A stretch of 64,000 nucleotides of DNA from JANNOG01 sp050329415 (GCA_050329415.1 JBHJOS010000050.1:1-64000), one strand, 5' to 3'; positions 8,620 to 18,092 are shown, counted from the first letter of the stretch. Notes: a model not told the origin generated them from the sequence alone. Program-made: numbers and translations.

Positions 8620-10692
8620 GTGACCGACCGCCCGACGCCGACCGACCGCCCCGCCACCGGGGCACCGGTCGTCCTGCGCCCCACCCTCGCCGTCGTCGAC
8701 CGGCTCGGGTCGGGCACCCGGCTGGGCGTACTGATCGTGCTCCTGCTGGTCCCCGGTGCCCTCTCGACCTGGTCCTACGAATCGGCGCTGGCGGACCAGA
8801 TCGCGTTCTCCGACCTCGAGCGCTCGGGCGTCGAGGCCCTCACGCCGGCGCTGGAGGCCATGGCCGACACGGTCACCGCCGACAGCCCGGACGACGTCGA
8901 CCTCTCGGCCCTCGAAGCCGCCGTGGCCCGCAACCCGGAGCTGTCCGCGGAGGACGAGCTGGCCCTCGTCCAGGACGCCCTCGCCGACACCGACACCCCG
9001 GAGGGCCGGGTCGTCGCGACGGAGGCCCTCGCCGCCCTGGCCACGGAGATCGGCAACCAGTCCAACCTCATCCTCGACCCCGACCTCGACTCCTTCTACG
9101 TCATGGAGTCCCTGGTCGTGTCGATCCCCCGGAGCCTGGTGGCGGCCGCCCGGCTGCAGGCCGCCGTGCCGGAGGACCAGGACGTGCTCGCCGCCCGGGC
9201 CGTCCAGCTCGGGACCCTCGACAGCATGGCTACCGCCCTGGCCGGCAATGTCGAGACGACCCTGGCCGAGACCGACAACGACCTCGCCACCCGGCTGGAG
9301 CCGACCACGGCCGCCGCCGGCGCCATGCAGGACCTCGTGACCCAGCGCGCCCGGGCGGTGTTGCCGGAGGCCGTAGACACGACGCCGGTCGCGGTCGCCC
9401 TGCGGGACGCCGTGGAGCCCAACGCGGACGCCCTCGGCGAGCTCCTCGACGACCGCATCGCGGGCATGGCGGGACAGCGCGACCGGACGCTGGGGATCGC
9501 GGCGATCACTCTCGTCCTCGCCCTGTACATGGCACTCACCGTGGTGTGGCGGACCCGCCACGACGTGCGGCAGGTCGTCGCGGGCGTCGAGGCGGTCGCC
9601 CGCGGCGACCACGCCGAGCGCCCGCTGCCCGCCGGGGCGGACGAGTTCGGTGCGATCGGCCGCGCCGTGAACCGGACACGAGAGGCGCTCGCGGCGGGCG
9701 AGGCGGAGCTGGCGCGGCGCGACGCCGAACGCCAGGCCGCGACCCGCGAGTCCTTCCTCAAGCAGAAGGAGGCGGCGGACCAGTTCCGTCAGCGCGCCCA
9801 GGCCATCGCGGAGGACACCTCCAGCGCTGTCCTCCAACATCTGGGCGAGGTGGTGGAACAGGTGTCCCGGATGCGCCAGGCCGCCGACGCGATCGACCTC
9901 CACGTGAGCCAAGCCGACACCGTGACGTCGACCGTCGTGGGTCAGGCCCGCGACACCGACCAGGTCCTGGAGACGCTCGGGGAGAGCCTGCGCCGGGTCG
10001 GCGGCATGGCCCAGATCATCGCCGGGGTCGCCGACCAGTCCAAGCTGCTCGCCCTCAACGCCACCATCGAGGCGGCCCGGGCGGGCGAGGCCGGCAAGGG
10101 GTTCGGCGTCGTCGCCGGGGAGGTCAAGGAACTCGCCACGGCAACCGGCAGCTCCACGGACCAGATCACGACCACGGTCGCCGATCTCGAACGGGACACC
10201 GCCGCGGTCTCGTCCGCGATCGCCCGGATGAGCGACGGGATCCGCGGGGTCGACGAGGCGACGTCGTCGCTGCGCGAGGTCGCCGACCGCCAGCGCCAGG
10301 CCGTCGAGACCCTCGACGAGGTGGTCACCGTCAGCATGGAACGGATCCGGTCGATGGCGGGACTCAACGAACGCCTCGACCGCCGGGAACAGGAACGGGT
10401 GCCACTGAGCGCGCCGGTGGTCGTGCGCACCGGCCACGCGACGCTGGAAGGACGGGTGTTCGACGTCAGCGAGGGCGGCCTCGGGGTCCGTCTGGACCAC
10501 CGGGGGCGCTCCCTCAGGGAGGGCAGTGTCATCACCGTGGACCTGGAGGTCGGTGATCGGACCGTCACCGCGGAGGGGGCCGTCGCCCACGTCGTGAGCG
10601 ACGACTCCGGGGTCGACGTCGGGGTCCGGTTCCGGGACGTGCCCGAGGGCGTCCGGGCCGTGTTGCGCGACGCCGTCGCTCAGCCGTTGTAG
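8620..10692 (+). CDS. Methyl-accepting chemotaxis protein with C-terminal PilZ domain
   Basis: A 690-residue chemoreceptor. Helices near residues 30-50 and 290-310 flank an extracytoplasmic sensor rich in acidic helices, and a HAMP-like linker follows. The methyl-accepting signalling hairpin has its tip at SKLLALNATIEAARAGEAGKG (about residues 473-493). The last 100 residues form a PilZ domain with RREQER (RxxxR, about residue 587) and DVSEGGLGV (D/NxSxxG), the residues that bind cyclic di-GMP. The GTG at 8620 follows GGAGG. Signal output would go to CheA/CheW, none of which is in the window. It overlaps the SDR gene by 13 bases tail-to-tail. Confidence 0.85.
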   Translation: MTDRPTPTDRPATGAPVVLRPTLAVVDRLGSGTRLGVLIVLLLVPGALSTWSYESALADQIAFSDLERSGVEALTPALEAMADTVTADSPDDVDLSALEAAVARNPELSAEDELALVQDALADTDTPEGRVVATEALAALATEIGNQSNLILDPDLDSFYVMESLVVSIPRSLVAAARLQAAVPEDQDVLAARAVQLGTLDSMATALAGNVETTLAETDNDLATRLEPTTAAAGAMQDLVTQRARAVLPEAVDTTPVAVALRDAVEPNADALGELLDDRIAGMAGQRDRTLGIAAITLVLALYMALTVVWRTRHDVRQVVAGVEAVARGDHAERPLPAGADEFGAIGRAVNRTREALAAGEAELARRDAERQAATRESFLKQKEAADQFRQRAQAIAEDTSSAVLQHLGEVVEQVSRMRQAADAIDLHVSQADTVTSTVVGQARDTDQVLETLGESLRRVGGMAQIIAGVADQSKLLALNATIEAARAGEAGKGFGVVAGEVKELATATGSSTDQITTTVADLERDTAAVSSAIARMSDGIRGVDEATSSLREVADRQRQAVETLDEVVTVSMERIRSMAGLNERLDRREQERVPLSAPVVVRTGHATLEGRVFDVSEGGLGVRLDHRGRSLREGSVITVDLEVGDRTVTAEGAVAHVVSDDSGVDVGVRFRDVPEGVRAVLRDAVAQPL

Positions 10693-11330
10693 TCCGACTC
10701 GACGGGGCTCGCAGCCGGATCGGTCGCGAGCCCGACCAGGCGCGCCGCGATCCGGTCGGGGTCGAAGCCGGTGCCCGGCGCGATGACGCCGCGCACGGTC
10801 AGCGTGCGGACCGAGACCCCGCGCGGCGCGAGGTCGGTGGCCATGGCGTGGGCGAGGGCCCGCAGCGCCGCCTTCTGAGGCCCCAGCGTGAGTGCCTCGG
10901 AGGGTGGCCGGTCCGCGGCACCGCCGCCGGTGACGAGGACCGTGCCGGCCGTCGCCGTGAGCTCCGGCAGGACCGCCCGGACGGCGGTGAGCAGGCTGAC
11001 CACCCCGGAGGACAGGTCGGCGGCGAGGTCGGCCGGCCCGGTCCCGTCGACGCCGCCGGCCCGGAACGTGCTGACGTTGTGGTGCAGCACGTCGAGGCCG
11101 CCCAACTCGCCCACCAGCTCGCGCAGCGCGAGACCGAGGCCCGCGGCGTCGGCGGCGTCGGCGGACCGGCCGTGCGCTCGATGCCCCGCTGCCCGGAGCT
11201 CGTCCACCATGCCGGCCACCCGCTGGGGCGAGCGGGCGACGACGCCGACCCGGTGACCGGCCCGGGCGAAGGCCCGGACCGCTGCCGCTCCGAGCCCTGG
11301 TCCGACCCCGAGGACGACGACGCGAGCCAC
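10680..11330 (-). CDS. Short-chain dehydrogenase/reductase-like protein with degenerate active site
   Basis: A 216-residue Rossmann protein. VVVLGVGPGLGAAAVRAFA at residues 4-22 gives the TGxxxGxG-type cofactor loop, and LDVLHHNVST replaces the NNAG region. At the position of the catalytic YxxxK the sequence is LGPQK, so tyrosine is leucine while lysine is kept. The usual catalytic serine region reads LVTGGGAAD. Dehydrogenase activity is therefore doubtful, and a binding or regulatory role is possible. The ORF overlaps the chemoreceptor gene tail-to-tail. Confidence 0.75.
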   Translation of the reverse strand: MARVVVLGVGPGLGAAAVRAFARAGHRVGVVARSPQRVAGMVDELRAAGHRAHGRSADAADAAGLGLALRELVGELGGLDVLHHNVSTFRAGGVDGTGPADLAADLSSGVVSLLTAVRAVLPELTATAGTVLVTGGGAADRPPSEALTLGPQKAALRALAHAMATDLAPRGVSVRTLTVRGVIAPGTGFDPDRIAARLVGLATDPAASPVESDYNG

Positions 11331-11360
11331 CGGCCCAGGGTAGGCCCGGGCGGCTGGCGG

Positions 11361-12965
11361 TCAGCGCCCCGGATGGCCTCCCGCCGGCAGGCGGCCGATC
11401 CGGCGCCAGTCGAACCACGGGCGCTCCGGGTGGTTGTCGTTCATCGTGTTGGCGATCGCCTCGCGGTACCCGGGGTCGTGCCAGGGCGAGCGGTGGTGCC
11501 CGCGTGCCCGCCCGGCCGCACCGTAGACGAGCACCTCGTCCTCGTCGACGATCACGACCTCCTCCCGGAAGTCACCCACGAGGTCGAGGGCGTGGGCGTA
11601 CAGCCGCATCCCCTCGGCATAGGGCGTGAGGCGGTCAGCGTCGTAGTCGTCCTCCAGCTCGATCCCGGCCCCGTTCCAGGGCGTCGAGATCCCGCCCGAG
11701 CGCGGGACGAACAGTTCGTCCACCCGGCGGTCCCCGTCCCAGTCGATGGGGTAGCCGTCCCTGACCCGGGGGACGCTGCGGAGGAGCTCGTCGTCGATGT
11801 CGAGCAGGCCCGTGGTGTCCGACAGCGGTTCCAGGAACGGCAGCTCGAACCCGGGGTTCGTGAGGGTGAAGTTCCCGACGGCGGTGAGTTTCGCATCGCC
11901 GTCGACGTTCGGACGGGTCCACCGGACGGTGCCGTCCGATGAGAGCAGCGCCGCCTCGAGGAACTCGTGGCTGACGAGAATCTCCTCGCCCGGTCGCCGG
12001 TCGAGGTCACCGACGAAGGCCCGGTCGACGTGGTCGTAGAAGTAGTCGAACTCCTCCCATTCCGGAGGCGTGATCCGGAACATCCGGGACCCGTCGTCAT
12101 CGAGAGCCCAGGTACCGATGAACTCGTCGCGGCCGTCGCCGTCGATGTCGGCGTTCCACGGATAGTGGGCGTAGATCCGGTCCTTGCCGCCCTCGCCGCC
12201 GGGTGCGGCGGAGCCGCCGGACTCCGGGGAGTTGTCGCCGGTCGTGTCCCACAGCGGGGTGAGGTCGTCGGTGTAGACGTAGAGGTCGCCGTAGGAGTTG
12301 TTCTCGGTGAGCAGGACGATGTCGGACGGGTGGCCGAGGCCGCGGACGTCCGCAACGGTCACCTTGAGCCGCCATTCGTCGACCCGGTCGTCCGAGACCG
12401 GGTTGGGAACGTCCGTGGCGACGACATGCTCGACGGCTCCGGTCAGTCCGTCGAGGACGCGCAGCTCGACCGTCCCCGACGCGGTGGCGAAAGGCCCCAC
12501 CACCTCGGTCCGGCCGTCCGAGTCGACGTCCCAGAGGGTGTACTTGTACTGGTAGCGGTCCGGCGGGGGCGGCAGCTCCACGGGGGCGGCGTAGTCCCAG
12601 AGCAGCTCGACGTCGTCCCCCCCGGAGTACCGGAACGCCTGCATCCGGGTCGAGTTGGCGTAGCGGACGAAGTCCGTGTGACGCCCGTCGCCGTCGAGGT
12701 CACCGAACTGCAGTTGCGGCCGGTAGAAGGCGTCCGGCTCGGCGTGCTCCCGCAGGTCCAGGTGTCGCAGCAGCACCGGCGGCACCAGCCGTGGCTCCAG
12801 GCCCGGCGGGCCGGCACCGAGGGCGGACCCGGTCGGCGCCGCGTCCCCGGACCCGGTCGGCGCCGCCGTCGCGGGTACCGCCGCAACGACGAGCGCCAGG
12901 GCCGTGAGACCCGGGATGACCGCTCGCCGGGTGCTGCGTGATCTCGACCTCGTTGTCGCTGGCAT
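11361..12965 (-). CDS. Secreted FG-GAP/VCBS-repeat protein, possibly polysaccharide-lyase related
   Basis: A 534-residue exported protein. The signal peptide spans about residues 1-40: Arg-rich start, then PGLTALALVVAAVPATAAP with an Ala-x-Ala cleavage site. The mature part contains repeated calcium-loop motifs of FG-GAP beta-propellers: DLDGDGRHTD, DVDSDGRTEVVG, DIDGDGRDEFIG and DWDGDRRVDE. The arrangement recalls the propellers of family 11 rhamnogalacturonan lyases, but no family signature can be confirmed. The ATG at 12965 has AGGAGAGG upstream. It is the last gene of a sugar-import operon, so it may release or bind the oligosaccharide that the transporter takes up. Confidence 0.7.
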   Translation of the reverse strand: MPATTRSRSRSTRRAVIPGLTALALVVAAVPATAAPTGSGDAAPTGSALGAGPPGLEPRLVPPVLLRHLDLREHAEPDAFYRPQLQFGDLDGDGRHTDFVRYANSTRMQAFRYSGGDDVELLWDYAAPVELPPPPDRYQYKYTLWDVDSDGRTEVVGPFATASGTVELRVLDGLTGAVEHVVATDVPNPVSDDRVDEWRLKVTVADVRGLGHPSDIVLLTENNSYGDLYVYTDDLTPLWDTTGDNSPESGGSAAPGGEGGKDRIYAHYPWNADIDGDGRDEFIGTWALDDDGSRMFRITPPEWEEFDYFYDHVDRAFVGDLDRRPGEEILVSHEFLEAALLSSDGTVRWTRPNVDGDAKLTAVGNFTLTNPGFELPFLEPLSDTTGLLDIDDELLRSVPRVRDGYPIDWDGDRRVDELFVPRSGGISTPWNGAGIELEDDYDADRLTPYAEGMRLYAHALDLVGDFREEVVIVDEDEVLVYGAAGRARGHHRSPWHDPGYREAIANTMNDNHPERPWFDWRRIGRLPAGGHPGR

Positions 12966-12979
12966 GGTGACCTCTCCTC

Positions 12980-14197
12980 TCATCCGGTCCCGGCGACGGA
13001 CACGTCGCCGGGGGGGCACGGCTCGACCGGGGCCGCCCAGGGCGGCCCGGTCTCGGACAGCAGCAGCGCCTCCCGGCTGCAGCGGGTGATCGCGGCCGTG
13101 ACGCCGGGCACGACGACGGCTGAGGTCCCGTCGTGGGCCGGCTGGCGCAACACCGCCCGGTCGGGCACCGGGACCGGGGGGCCGGCGACGGCAGTCGCCC
13201 GCTCGACCGCCACCAGGGCCGGGCGCGTCCGCTCCAGGGGGCAACGGAGCGGTCGCCCCTGCGCACGGGCGTCGAGCAGGTCGTCGAGGAGGTCGTGGCG
13301 GTGTGACCGCAGCTCGGCGGTCCGCCCGGCCAGGGTGAGGACGTCGTGCTGGTAGCTCAGCTCGGCGGTTCCTCGGCTGCCCCGGACCTCGACCACCGGG
13401 TCGAGGACCTCGTCGGCGCACAGCGTCGTCGCGATCGTCACCATGACTCCGTCCGTGGTCCGCAGCCGCAGGCTGGAGGTGTCGTCGACCTCGATGTCGT
13501 GGGCGCGGTACAGCTCGGCCGCGACGGCATCGGCGGCGTGGGCGGGCTCCGCGTCCCGGCCGAACGCCGCGCCGGCGACGACCAGCCCGTTGACGACCGC
13601 GTGGGCGAAGGGGTTGAGGAGGGTGCCGTCACCCGGGCGCCCGTCGGCCAGCCGGCGGCCGGCCCAGTCGGCCCGCCCGTAGTACCCCGACGAGCGCCGC
13701 CAGGCGCCCCGCACCCCGACGGCCGTCGGCTCCCCCAGCTCGCCGCTCACGAGTGCCGCGCACAGGGCGTCCAGGGCGATCGAACCCAGGCTCTGGAAGC
13801 CCACCTGGCACCGGACACCGGCGACCCGCGCGACGGTGGCGAGGCCGTCCAGGTCGGCGACCCGCAGCGTCGCGGGCTTCTCGAGCAGCACGTCCAGACC
13901 GGCACCGAAGGCGGCGAGCGCCATCTCGGCGTGCCGGTGCGGCGGGGTGGCGATGACGGCGACGTCGAGGTCGGCGTCGGCCACCAGGCCCCGCCAGTCG
14001 GTCGTGAAGCGCGTCCCGTCCGGCAGCTCGGGCGGCGCGGCGCCCGGGCGGTCGGCGACGGCCACCAGCCGGAGGCGGCCGGCCCGGTGCCGCCCGGCGA
14101 GACCCGCCAGGTGAACCCGGCCGTACCCGCCGGGTCCGAGCAGGGCGACCCGGGGCAGCCGGCTCCGACGGGCGGGCGCGGTCGGGTCAGCGGTCAC
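12980..14197 (-). CDS. Gfo/Idh/MocA-family oxidoreductase
   Basis: A 405-residue NAD(P)-dependent sugar oxidoreductase. The N-terminal Rossmann domain begins VALLGPGGYGRVHLAGL (about residues 17-33). EKPATL (about residue 100) is the conserved EKP motif, whose lysine takes part in catalysis. A C-terminal beta-sheet domain follows. The GTG at 14197 overlaps the upstream DUF624 gene by 11 bases, so the genes are co-translated. Family members oxidise or dehydrate sugars, inositols or uronates. The operon context suggests that the substrate is what the ABC system imports. Confidence 0.85.
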   Translation of the reverse strand: MTADPTAPARRSRLPRVALLGPGGYGRVHLAGLAGRHRAGRLRLVAVADRPGAAPPELPDGTRFTTDWRGLVADADLDVAVIATPPHRHAEMALAAFGAGLDVLLEKPATLRVADLDGLATVARVAGVRCQVGFQSLGSIALDALCAALVSGELGEPTAVGVRGAWRRSSGYYGRADWAGRRLADGRPGDGTLLNPFAHAVVNGLVVAGAAFGRDAEPAHAADAVAAELYRAHDIEVDDTSSLRLRTTDGVMVTIATTLCADEVLDPVVEVRGSRGTAELSYQHDVLTLAGRTAELRSHRHDLLDDLLDARAQGRPLRCPLERTRPALVAVERATAVAGPPVPVPDRAVLRQPAHDGTSAVVVPGVTAAITRCSREALLLSETGPPWAAPVEPCPPGDVSVAGTG

Positions 14198-14801
14198 CGG
14201 CCACCCCCGGACGGAAGAGCAGGTGCAGCCCGGAGCCGACGAGGCCACCCACCGCGACGACGGCGGCCGGCCAGAGCAGCACCAGCCCGGCCGCGGTGAG
14301 CCACAGCAGGAGGCCGGCCACCGCGGCCGCGGGCAGCCGACCGGCGAGGCGCACCGCGCGGGCGAGCACGTCCCCCTCCCCCGGCGGCCGGGACAGGGCC
14401 ACCGGCAGAACGGTCCCGACGACGCCCCACCCTCCCAGCACGAGCCACCCGCCCACCGCGCAGGCGACCCCGGCCGGCCCCGGCATCCGCTGCGAGATCG
14501 ACAGGCTGAGGATCAGCAGCCCACCGAGCCCCGACCAGGCCGCCCCGAGCGGGACCCCCCGACGCAGGGTGTGCCGCAGCACCGACGCGTAGCGGCGGAG
14601 CGGGCGGTCGGTGTCGCCGGTGTGAACCTCGCCGACCGTGGTGACCAGCGCCGCCGTGGCAGGCAGCCAGGTGAGGACCGGAAGGCAGGCCAGCAGCCAG
14701 ACCACCCCGAGCGAGGCCACGTCGGCCAGGCGGTCGACGACGGTGGTCACGGCGACGCCGGCCCGTCCGCGGGCGGGTGTCCCCGCGGCGCGTGACGTCA
14801 C
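14187..14801 (-). CDS. DUF624 (YesL-like) membrane protein
   Basis: A 204-residue protein with about five hydrophobic helices and the DUF624 opening (LADVASLGVVWLLACLPVLTWLPATAAL, given here only as positions 20-45), including the Leu-x-x-Leu-Pro turn. Bacillus YesL belongs to this family and sits in the rhamnogalacturonan-use operon; its role is not known. GTG at 14801 is preferred because GAGAGGGG lies eight bases upstream, whereas GTG 14807 would be too close. It lies between a sugar ABC permease and an oxidoreductase gene, as is usual for DUF624 genes. Confidence 0.75.
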   Translation of the reverse strand: MTSRAAGTPARGRAGVAVTTVVDRLADVASLGVVWLLACLPVLTWLPATAALVTTVGEVHTGDTDRPLRRYASVLRHTLRRGVPLGAAWSGLGGLLILSLSISQRMPGPAGVACAVGGWLVLGGWGVVGTVLPVALSRPPGEGDVLARAVRLAGRLPAAAVAGLLLWLTAAGLVLLWPAAVVAVGGLVGSGLHLLFRPGVAGDR

Positions 14802-14815
14802 GGACACGACCCCTC

Positions 14816-15724
14816 TCAACCCTTGATCCCCTGTGTCGCGATGCCCTGCACGATGTATCGCTGGAAGACCACGAAGAACACGAGGACCGGTATCAGCGAG
14901 ACCACCGCCATCGCCAGCATCGGGCCGAACGACGACGCTCCGGAGGAGTCCAGGAACAGCCGCAGCCCCACGGCGACGGTGTAGTTCTCGCTGGAGTTGA
15001 GGAAGACGAGGTGACTGAAGAAGTCGTCCCACGTCCAGATGAAGGTGAGGATCGCGGTCGTCACAAGGGCCGGTCGGCACAGGGGGAGCACGACGTGCCA
15101 GAAGATCCCGAAGGCCGAGCAGCCGTCGACGCGTGCCGCGTCGTCCAGCTCCCGCGGAATCCCCCGTATGAACTGCACCAAGAGGAACACGAAGAACGCG
15201 TCGGCGGCGAGGAACTTCGGCACGACGAGCGGCAGGAAGGTGTCGATCCAGCCGAGCTCGCTGAACAGCACGTACCGCGGGATCGCCACGACGTGGAAGG
15301 GCAGCATGATCGTGGCGAGCATCACGGCGAACAGCGGCAAGCGCCCCCGGAACCGGAGTCGGGCGAACGCGTAGGCGGCCATGGTGCAGGAGACGACGGT
15401 GCCCAGGACGGAGAGCCCCGCCACGACGAGCGAGTTCAGCAGGAACCGGCCGAACACCAGGCCGGGCAGGGCGAACCAGCCGTCGACGTAGTTGCGCCAC
15501 TGCACCCGGCTGGGGATGAGGCTGGTGCCTGCGAAGATCTCGTCCTCAGGCTTGAGCGACGCCGACACCATCCACAGGATCGGGTAGAGGACGACCACCG
15601 CTCCGGCGAGCAGCACGGCATGGACCACGAGTCGCCGCCACGGCGGGCGCCGACGCGTCCGGGATGGGGCCGGGTGCGGCGGCCTCACGACCGGCCGGGC
15701 GCCCGGTGTCGCCGGGGCGGTCAT
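14816..15724 (-). CDS. Carbohydrate ABC transporter permease (MalG-like)
   Basis: A 302-residue inner-membrane permease with six predicted helices after a Pro/Arg-rich cytoplasmic head. The EAA loop that docks the ATPase reads ELDDAARVDGCSAFGIFWHVVLP (about residues 195-217). ATIMLPFHVVAIPRY is typical of the CUT1 MalG group. The ATG overlaps the stop of the MalF-like gene as ATGA, a sign of tight coupling. No ATPase gene is in the operon, so a shared MsiK-type ATPase elsewhere is likely, as in many actinobacteria. Confidence 0.9.
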   Translation of the reverse strand: MTAPATPGARPVVRPPHPAPSRTRRRPPWRRLVVHAVLLAGAVVVLYPILWMVSASLKPEDEIFAGTSLIPSRVQWRNYVDGWFALPGLVFGRFLLNSLVVAGLSVLGTVVSCTMAAYAFARLRFRGRLPLFAVMLATIMLPFHVVAIPRYVLFSELGWIDTFLPLVVPKFLAADAFFVFLLVQFIRGIPRELDDAARVDGCSAFGIFWHVVLPLCRPALVTTAILTFIWTWDDFFSHLVFLNSSENYTVAVGLRLFLDSSGASSFGPMLAMAVVSLIPVLVFFVVFQRYIVQGIATQGIKG

Positions 15725-16632
15725 CGTTCCTCCGCGTAGAAGACCCGGCCGGCGGACATCCGGAACACCAGGACGGTGGAGGCGGCGATCACGAGCAGCA
15801 GCACCCAGGCCATCGCGGACGCGTAACCCATGTCGAAGGCCGTGAAGGCTCGCTGGTAGAGGTACAGCGTGTAGAACAGGGTGGAGTCCGTCGGCCCGCC
15901 GCTGCCCCCGGAGATGATGAAGGCCGGGGTGAACACCTGGAAGGCACCGATCATCTGCAGGATCCCGTTGAAGAGGATGACCGGCGACAGCATCGGCAGG
16001 GTGATGTCCCGGAACCGCCGCAGCGGCCCGGCGCCGTCCACCGTCGCCGCCTCGTACAGCTCGCCCGGGATGCTGTTGAGTCCCGCGAGAAAGATCACCA
16101 TCGGGGCACCGAACTGCCAGACGGCCAGCAGGACCAGGGTCGCGAGCGCGGTGGACGGGTCCCCAATCCAGTTCGTCGCCGGCACGCCGAACGGCTCGAG
16201 GAGCGCGTTGACCACACCCTCGCGGCCGAACACCTGCCGCCAGAGGATCGCCACCGCCACGCTGCCGCCGAGCAGCGACGGCAGGTAGTAGACCGCCCGG
16301 TAGAGGCCGACGCCCGCCAGGCCGCCCCGCAGCAGCATGGCCACCCCGAGGGCCACCGCCAGCTGCAGCGGAACGGACGTCACGACGAAGGTCACCGTGA
16401 CGCCGAGCGACGCGAGGTAGCGGGGGTCCTCCGCCAGCAGCCGCCGGTAGTTGTCCCACCCGACCCAGCCGGGGGTCCCGAAGAGCTCGTAGTCGGTGAA
16501 CGACAGGACGAGCGAGGCGGCCATGGGCCCCAGGGAGAAGGCGACCAGGCCGAGGAGCCATGGCGACAGGAAGGCGGCAGCGGCGACCGCGTCGCGGCGA
16601 TGCCGCGGTGACCGCCTGGCCGGCGTGCGCAT
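15721..16632 (-). CDS. Carbohydrate ABC transporter permease (MalF-like)
   Basis: A 303-residue permease of the CUT1 MalF group. The first helix is AAAFLSPWLLGLVAFSLGP (about residues 17-35), followed by ASLVLSFTDYELF. The EAA loop is ELYEAATVDGAGPLRRFRDITLP (about residues 190-212). ATG at 16632 is chosen over GTG 16659 because GGGAGG sits five bases before it. It forms a heterodimer with the MalG-like protein to import an oligosaccharide delivered by the lipoprotein encoded upstream. Confidence 0.9.
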   Translation of the reverse strand: MRTPARRSPRHRRDAVAAAAFLSPWLLGLVAFSLGPMAASLVLSFTDYELFGTPGWVGWDNYRRLLAEDPRYLASLGVTVTFVVTSVPLQLAVALGVAMLLRGGLAGVGLYRAVYYLPSLLGGSVAVAILWRQVFGREGVVNALLEPFGVPATNWIGDPSTALATLVLLAVWQFGAPMVIFLAGLNSIPGELYEAATVDGAGPLRRFRDITLPMLSPVILFNGILQMIGAFQVFTPAFIISGGSGGPTDSTLFYTLYLYQRAFTAFDMGYASAMAWVLLLVIAASTVLVFRMSAGRVFYAEER

Positions 16633-16661
16633 CCGGGCCTCCCGCGGAAGGGCGAGCACGC

Positions 16662-18026
16662 TCAGGAACCGAGCAGCCCGGGCGCCTCGGCGAAGAACCG
16701 CGCGGCGGCCTCCTCGCGCTCCACCTGCCCGAAGGCGACCTCCTGCGTGAGCCTCATGAAGAGGTCGGCGACCTCACCGGCACCGGGCGGCGGAGCCGGC
16801 GGCGTCTGCGCGGCGTCGCCGCCGAGACCGTCCACGAACTCCACGGTGGCGAGCTCCTCGGGAGCCAGCCCCGCCGACGCCGTCTCCCGGGCGGCGTCCG
16901 TCGCTGGGATGCCCCGCTCGATCCCGAGGATCCGGACGGCCTCCGGGTCGTTGACCATGAAGTCGATGAACTCGGCCACCACCTCCGGGTGCTCGGTGCT
17001 CGCCGCACCGGACAGGAACATGCTCGGCTTGAGGTAGGTGCCGCTGCGCTCGCTGTCGCCGGGGATGCGCAGCAGTTCCAAGGGGGTCGGGTTGGCGTCG
17101 GCGAACCCGCCGTACCGGCTCGTCAGCCCGATCAGCATCGCCGCCTGGTCGGTCGTCAGACCCGACGTCTCCGCCGTGTTCTGGTCCGCCGAGCTGACGT
17201 CCGGGGGCGGGGCGCCGCCGGACTCCTGCAGCCCCTCCCAGATTTCCCACCACGCGACCAGGTCCGTCTCGTCGAAGCCGAGCGCCGCGCCGTCGAACAG
17301 CGTCCGGCCGCGCTGCAGGAGGAACGCCTCGAACGCCGGCTCCTGACCACCGGCGTCGACCACACCCCAGTAGTCGGCGTCCCGGCTCGCGGACAACTGG
17401 TCGCTGAGCTCGGCGAAGTCCTGCCAGGTCCACCTGGTGTCGTCCGGCCGTTCGACGCCCGCCCCGGTGAGGTCCCCGGTGTCGAGGAACACCGAGAGCA
17501 CCGTCACCCCCAGCGGCACCGCGTACAGCGTGCCGTCGACCGCCCCGCTGTCGGCGACCGCCTCGGTGAGGCCCGAGACGTCGAGCTGCTCGCCCTGGTG
17601 GGGGGACAGGTCGAGCAGCGCCTCCCGGGAGGCGTACTCCGTGAGGAAGCGGTAGTCCATCTGGATGATGTCGGGGGCGTTGCCCCCGGCGGTCTGGGTG
17701 GCGAGCCGGTCGAAGTACCCGTCGAAGCCCGAGAACTCGGGCGTGACCGTGACGCCCGGGTGGCGCTCCTGGAACAGCTCGATCGCCTCGATCGTGGCCT
17801 CGTGCCGAGCCTCGTCGCCCCACCAGGTCATCCTGAGTTCGACGTCCTCGCCGCCGCCCCGGTCACCACCGTCCGCGGCGGTCCCGCCGGCGTCCGCGGA
17901 CGAGCCGCCGCAGGCGGCGAGGAGACATGCGGTCACGGTCAGGGCGCCCGCCACGGCCGTCGAGCGCCGGGTCGGGGTCGGGGTCGGGGATCGATGGGCG
18001 GGGTGGTGGTCGCGTCCTCGCGTCAC
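16662..18026 (-). CDS. Extracellular sugar-binding lipoprotein of an ABC transporter
   Basis: A 454-residue family 1 solute-binding protein. The lipoprotein signal ends in the lipobox LLAACGG (Cys near residue 39), so it is anchored on the outer face of the membrane. The binding domain starts VELRMTWWGDEARHEATIEAIELF, followed by NAPDIIQMDYRFLTEYAS, the classical pattern of CUT1 binding proteins. GTG at 18026 is preceded by GAGGAGG. It is first in the operon with two permeases, DUF624, an oxidoreductase and a secreted FG-GAP protein, and sits behind a LacI-type operator. Confidence 0.9.
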   Translation of the reverse strand: MTRGRDHHPAHRSPTPTPTRRSTAVAGALTVTACLLAACGGSSADAGGTAADGGDRGGGEDVELRMTWWGDEARHEATIEAIELFQERHPGVTVTPEFSGFDGYFDRLATQTAGGNAPDIIQMDYRFLTEYASREALLDLSPHQGEQLDVSGLTEAVADSGAVDGTLYAVPLGVTVLSVFLDTGDLTGAGVERPDDTRWTWQDFAELSDQLSASRDADYWGVVDAGGQEPAFEAFLLQRGRTLFDGAALGFDETDLVAWWEIWEGLQESGGAPPPDVSSADQNTAETSGLTTDQAAMLIGLTSRYGGFADANPTPLELLRIPGDSERSGTYLKPSMFLSGAASTEHPEVVAEFIDFMVNDPEAVRILGIERGIPATDAARETASAGLAPEELATVEFVDGLGGDAAQTPPAPPPGAGEVADLFMRLTQEVAFGQVEREEAAARFFAEAPGLLGS

Positions 18027-18092
18027 GCCGACTCCTCCTCGGGTCGCGGGAGCCTGCCAAGGTCGCTGCGTCGCGCGCCTGACAGCGCTTCT

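Noticed and set aside
5539..11418. Very long minus-strand open frame of 1959 codons across several genes
   Set aside because: Arg/Gly/Pro-rich translation without domains; it is the complement shadow of mptB, VKOR and chemoreceptor regions caused by high GC.
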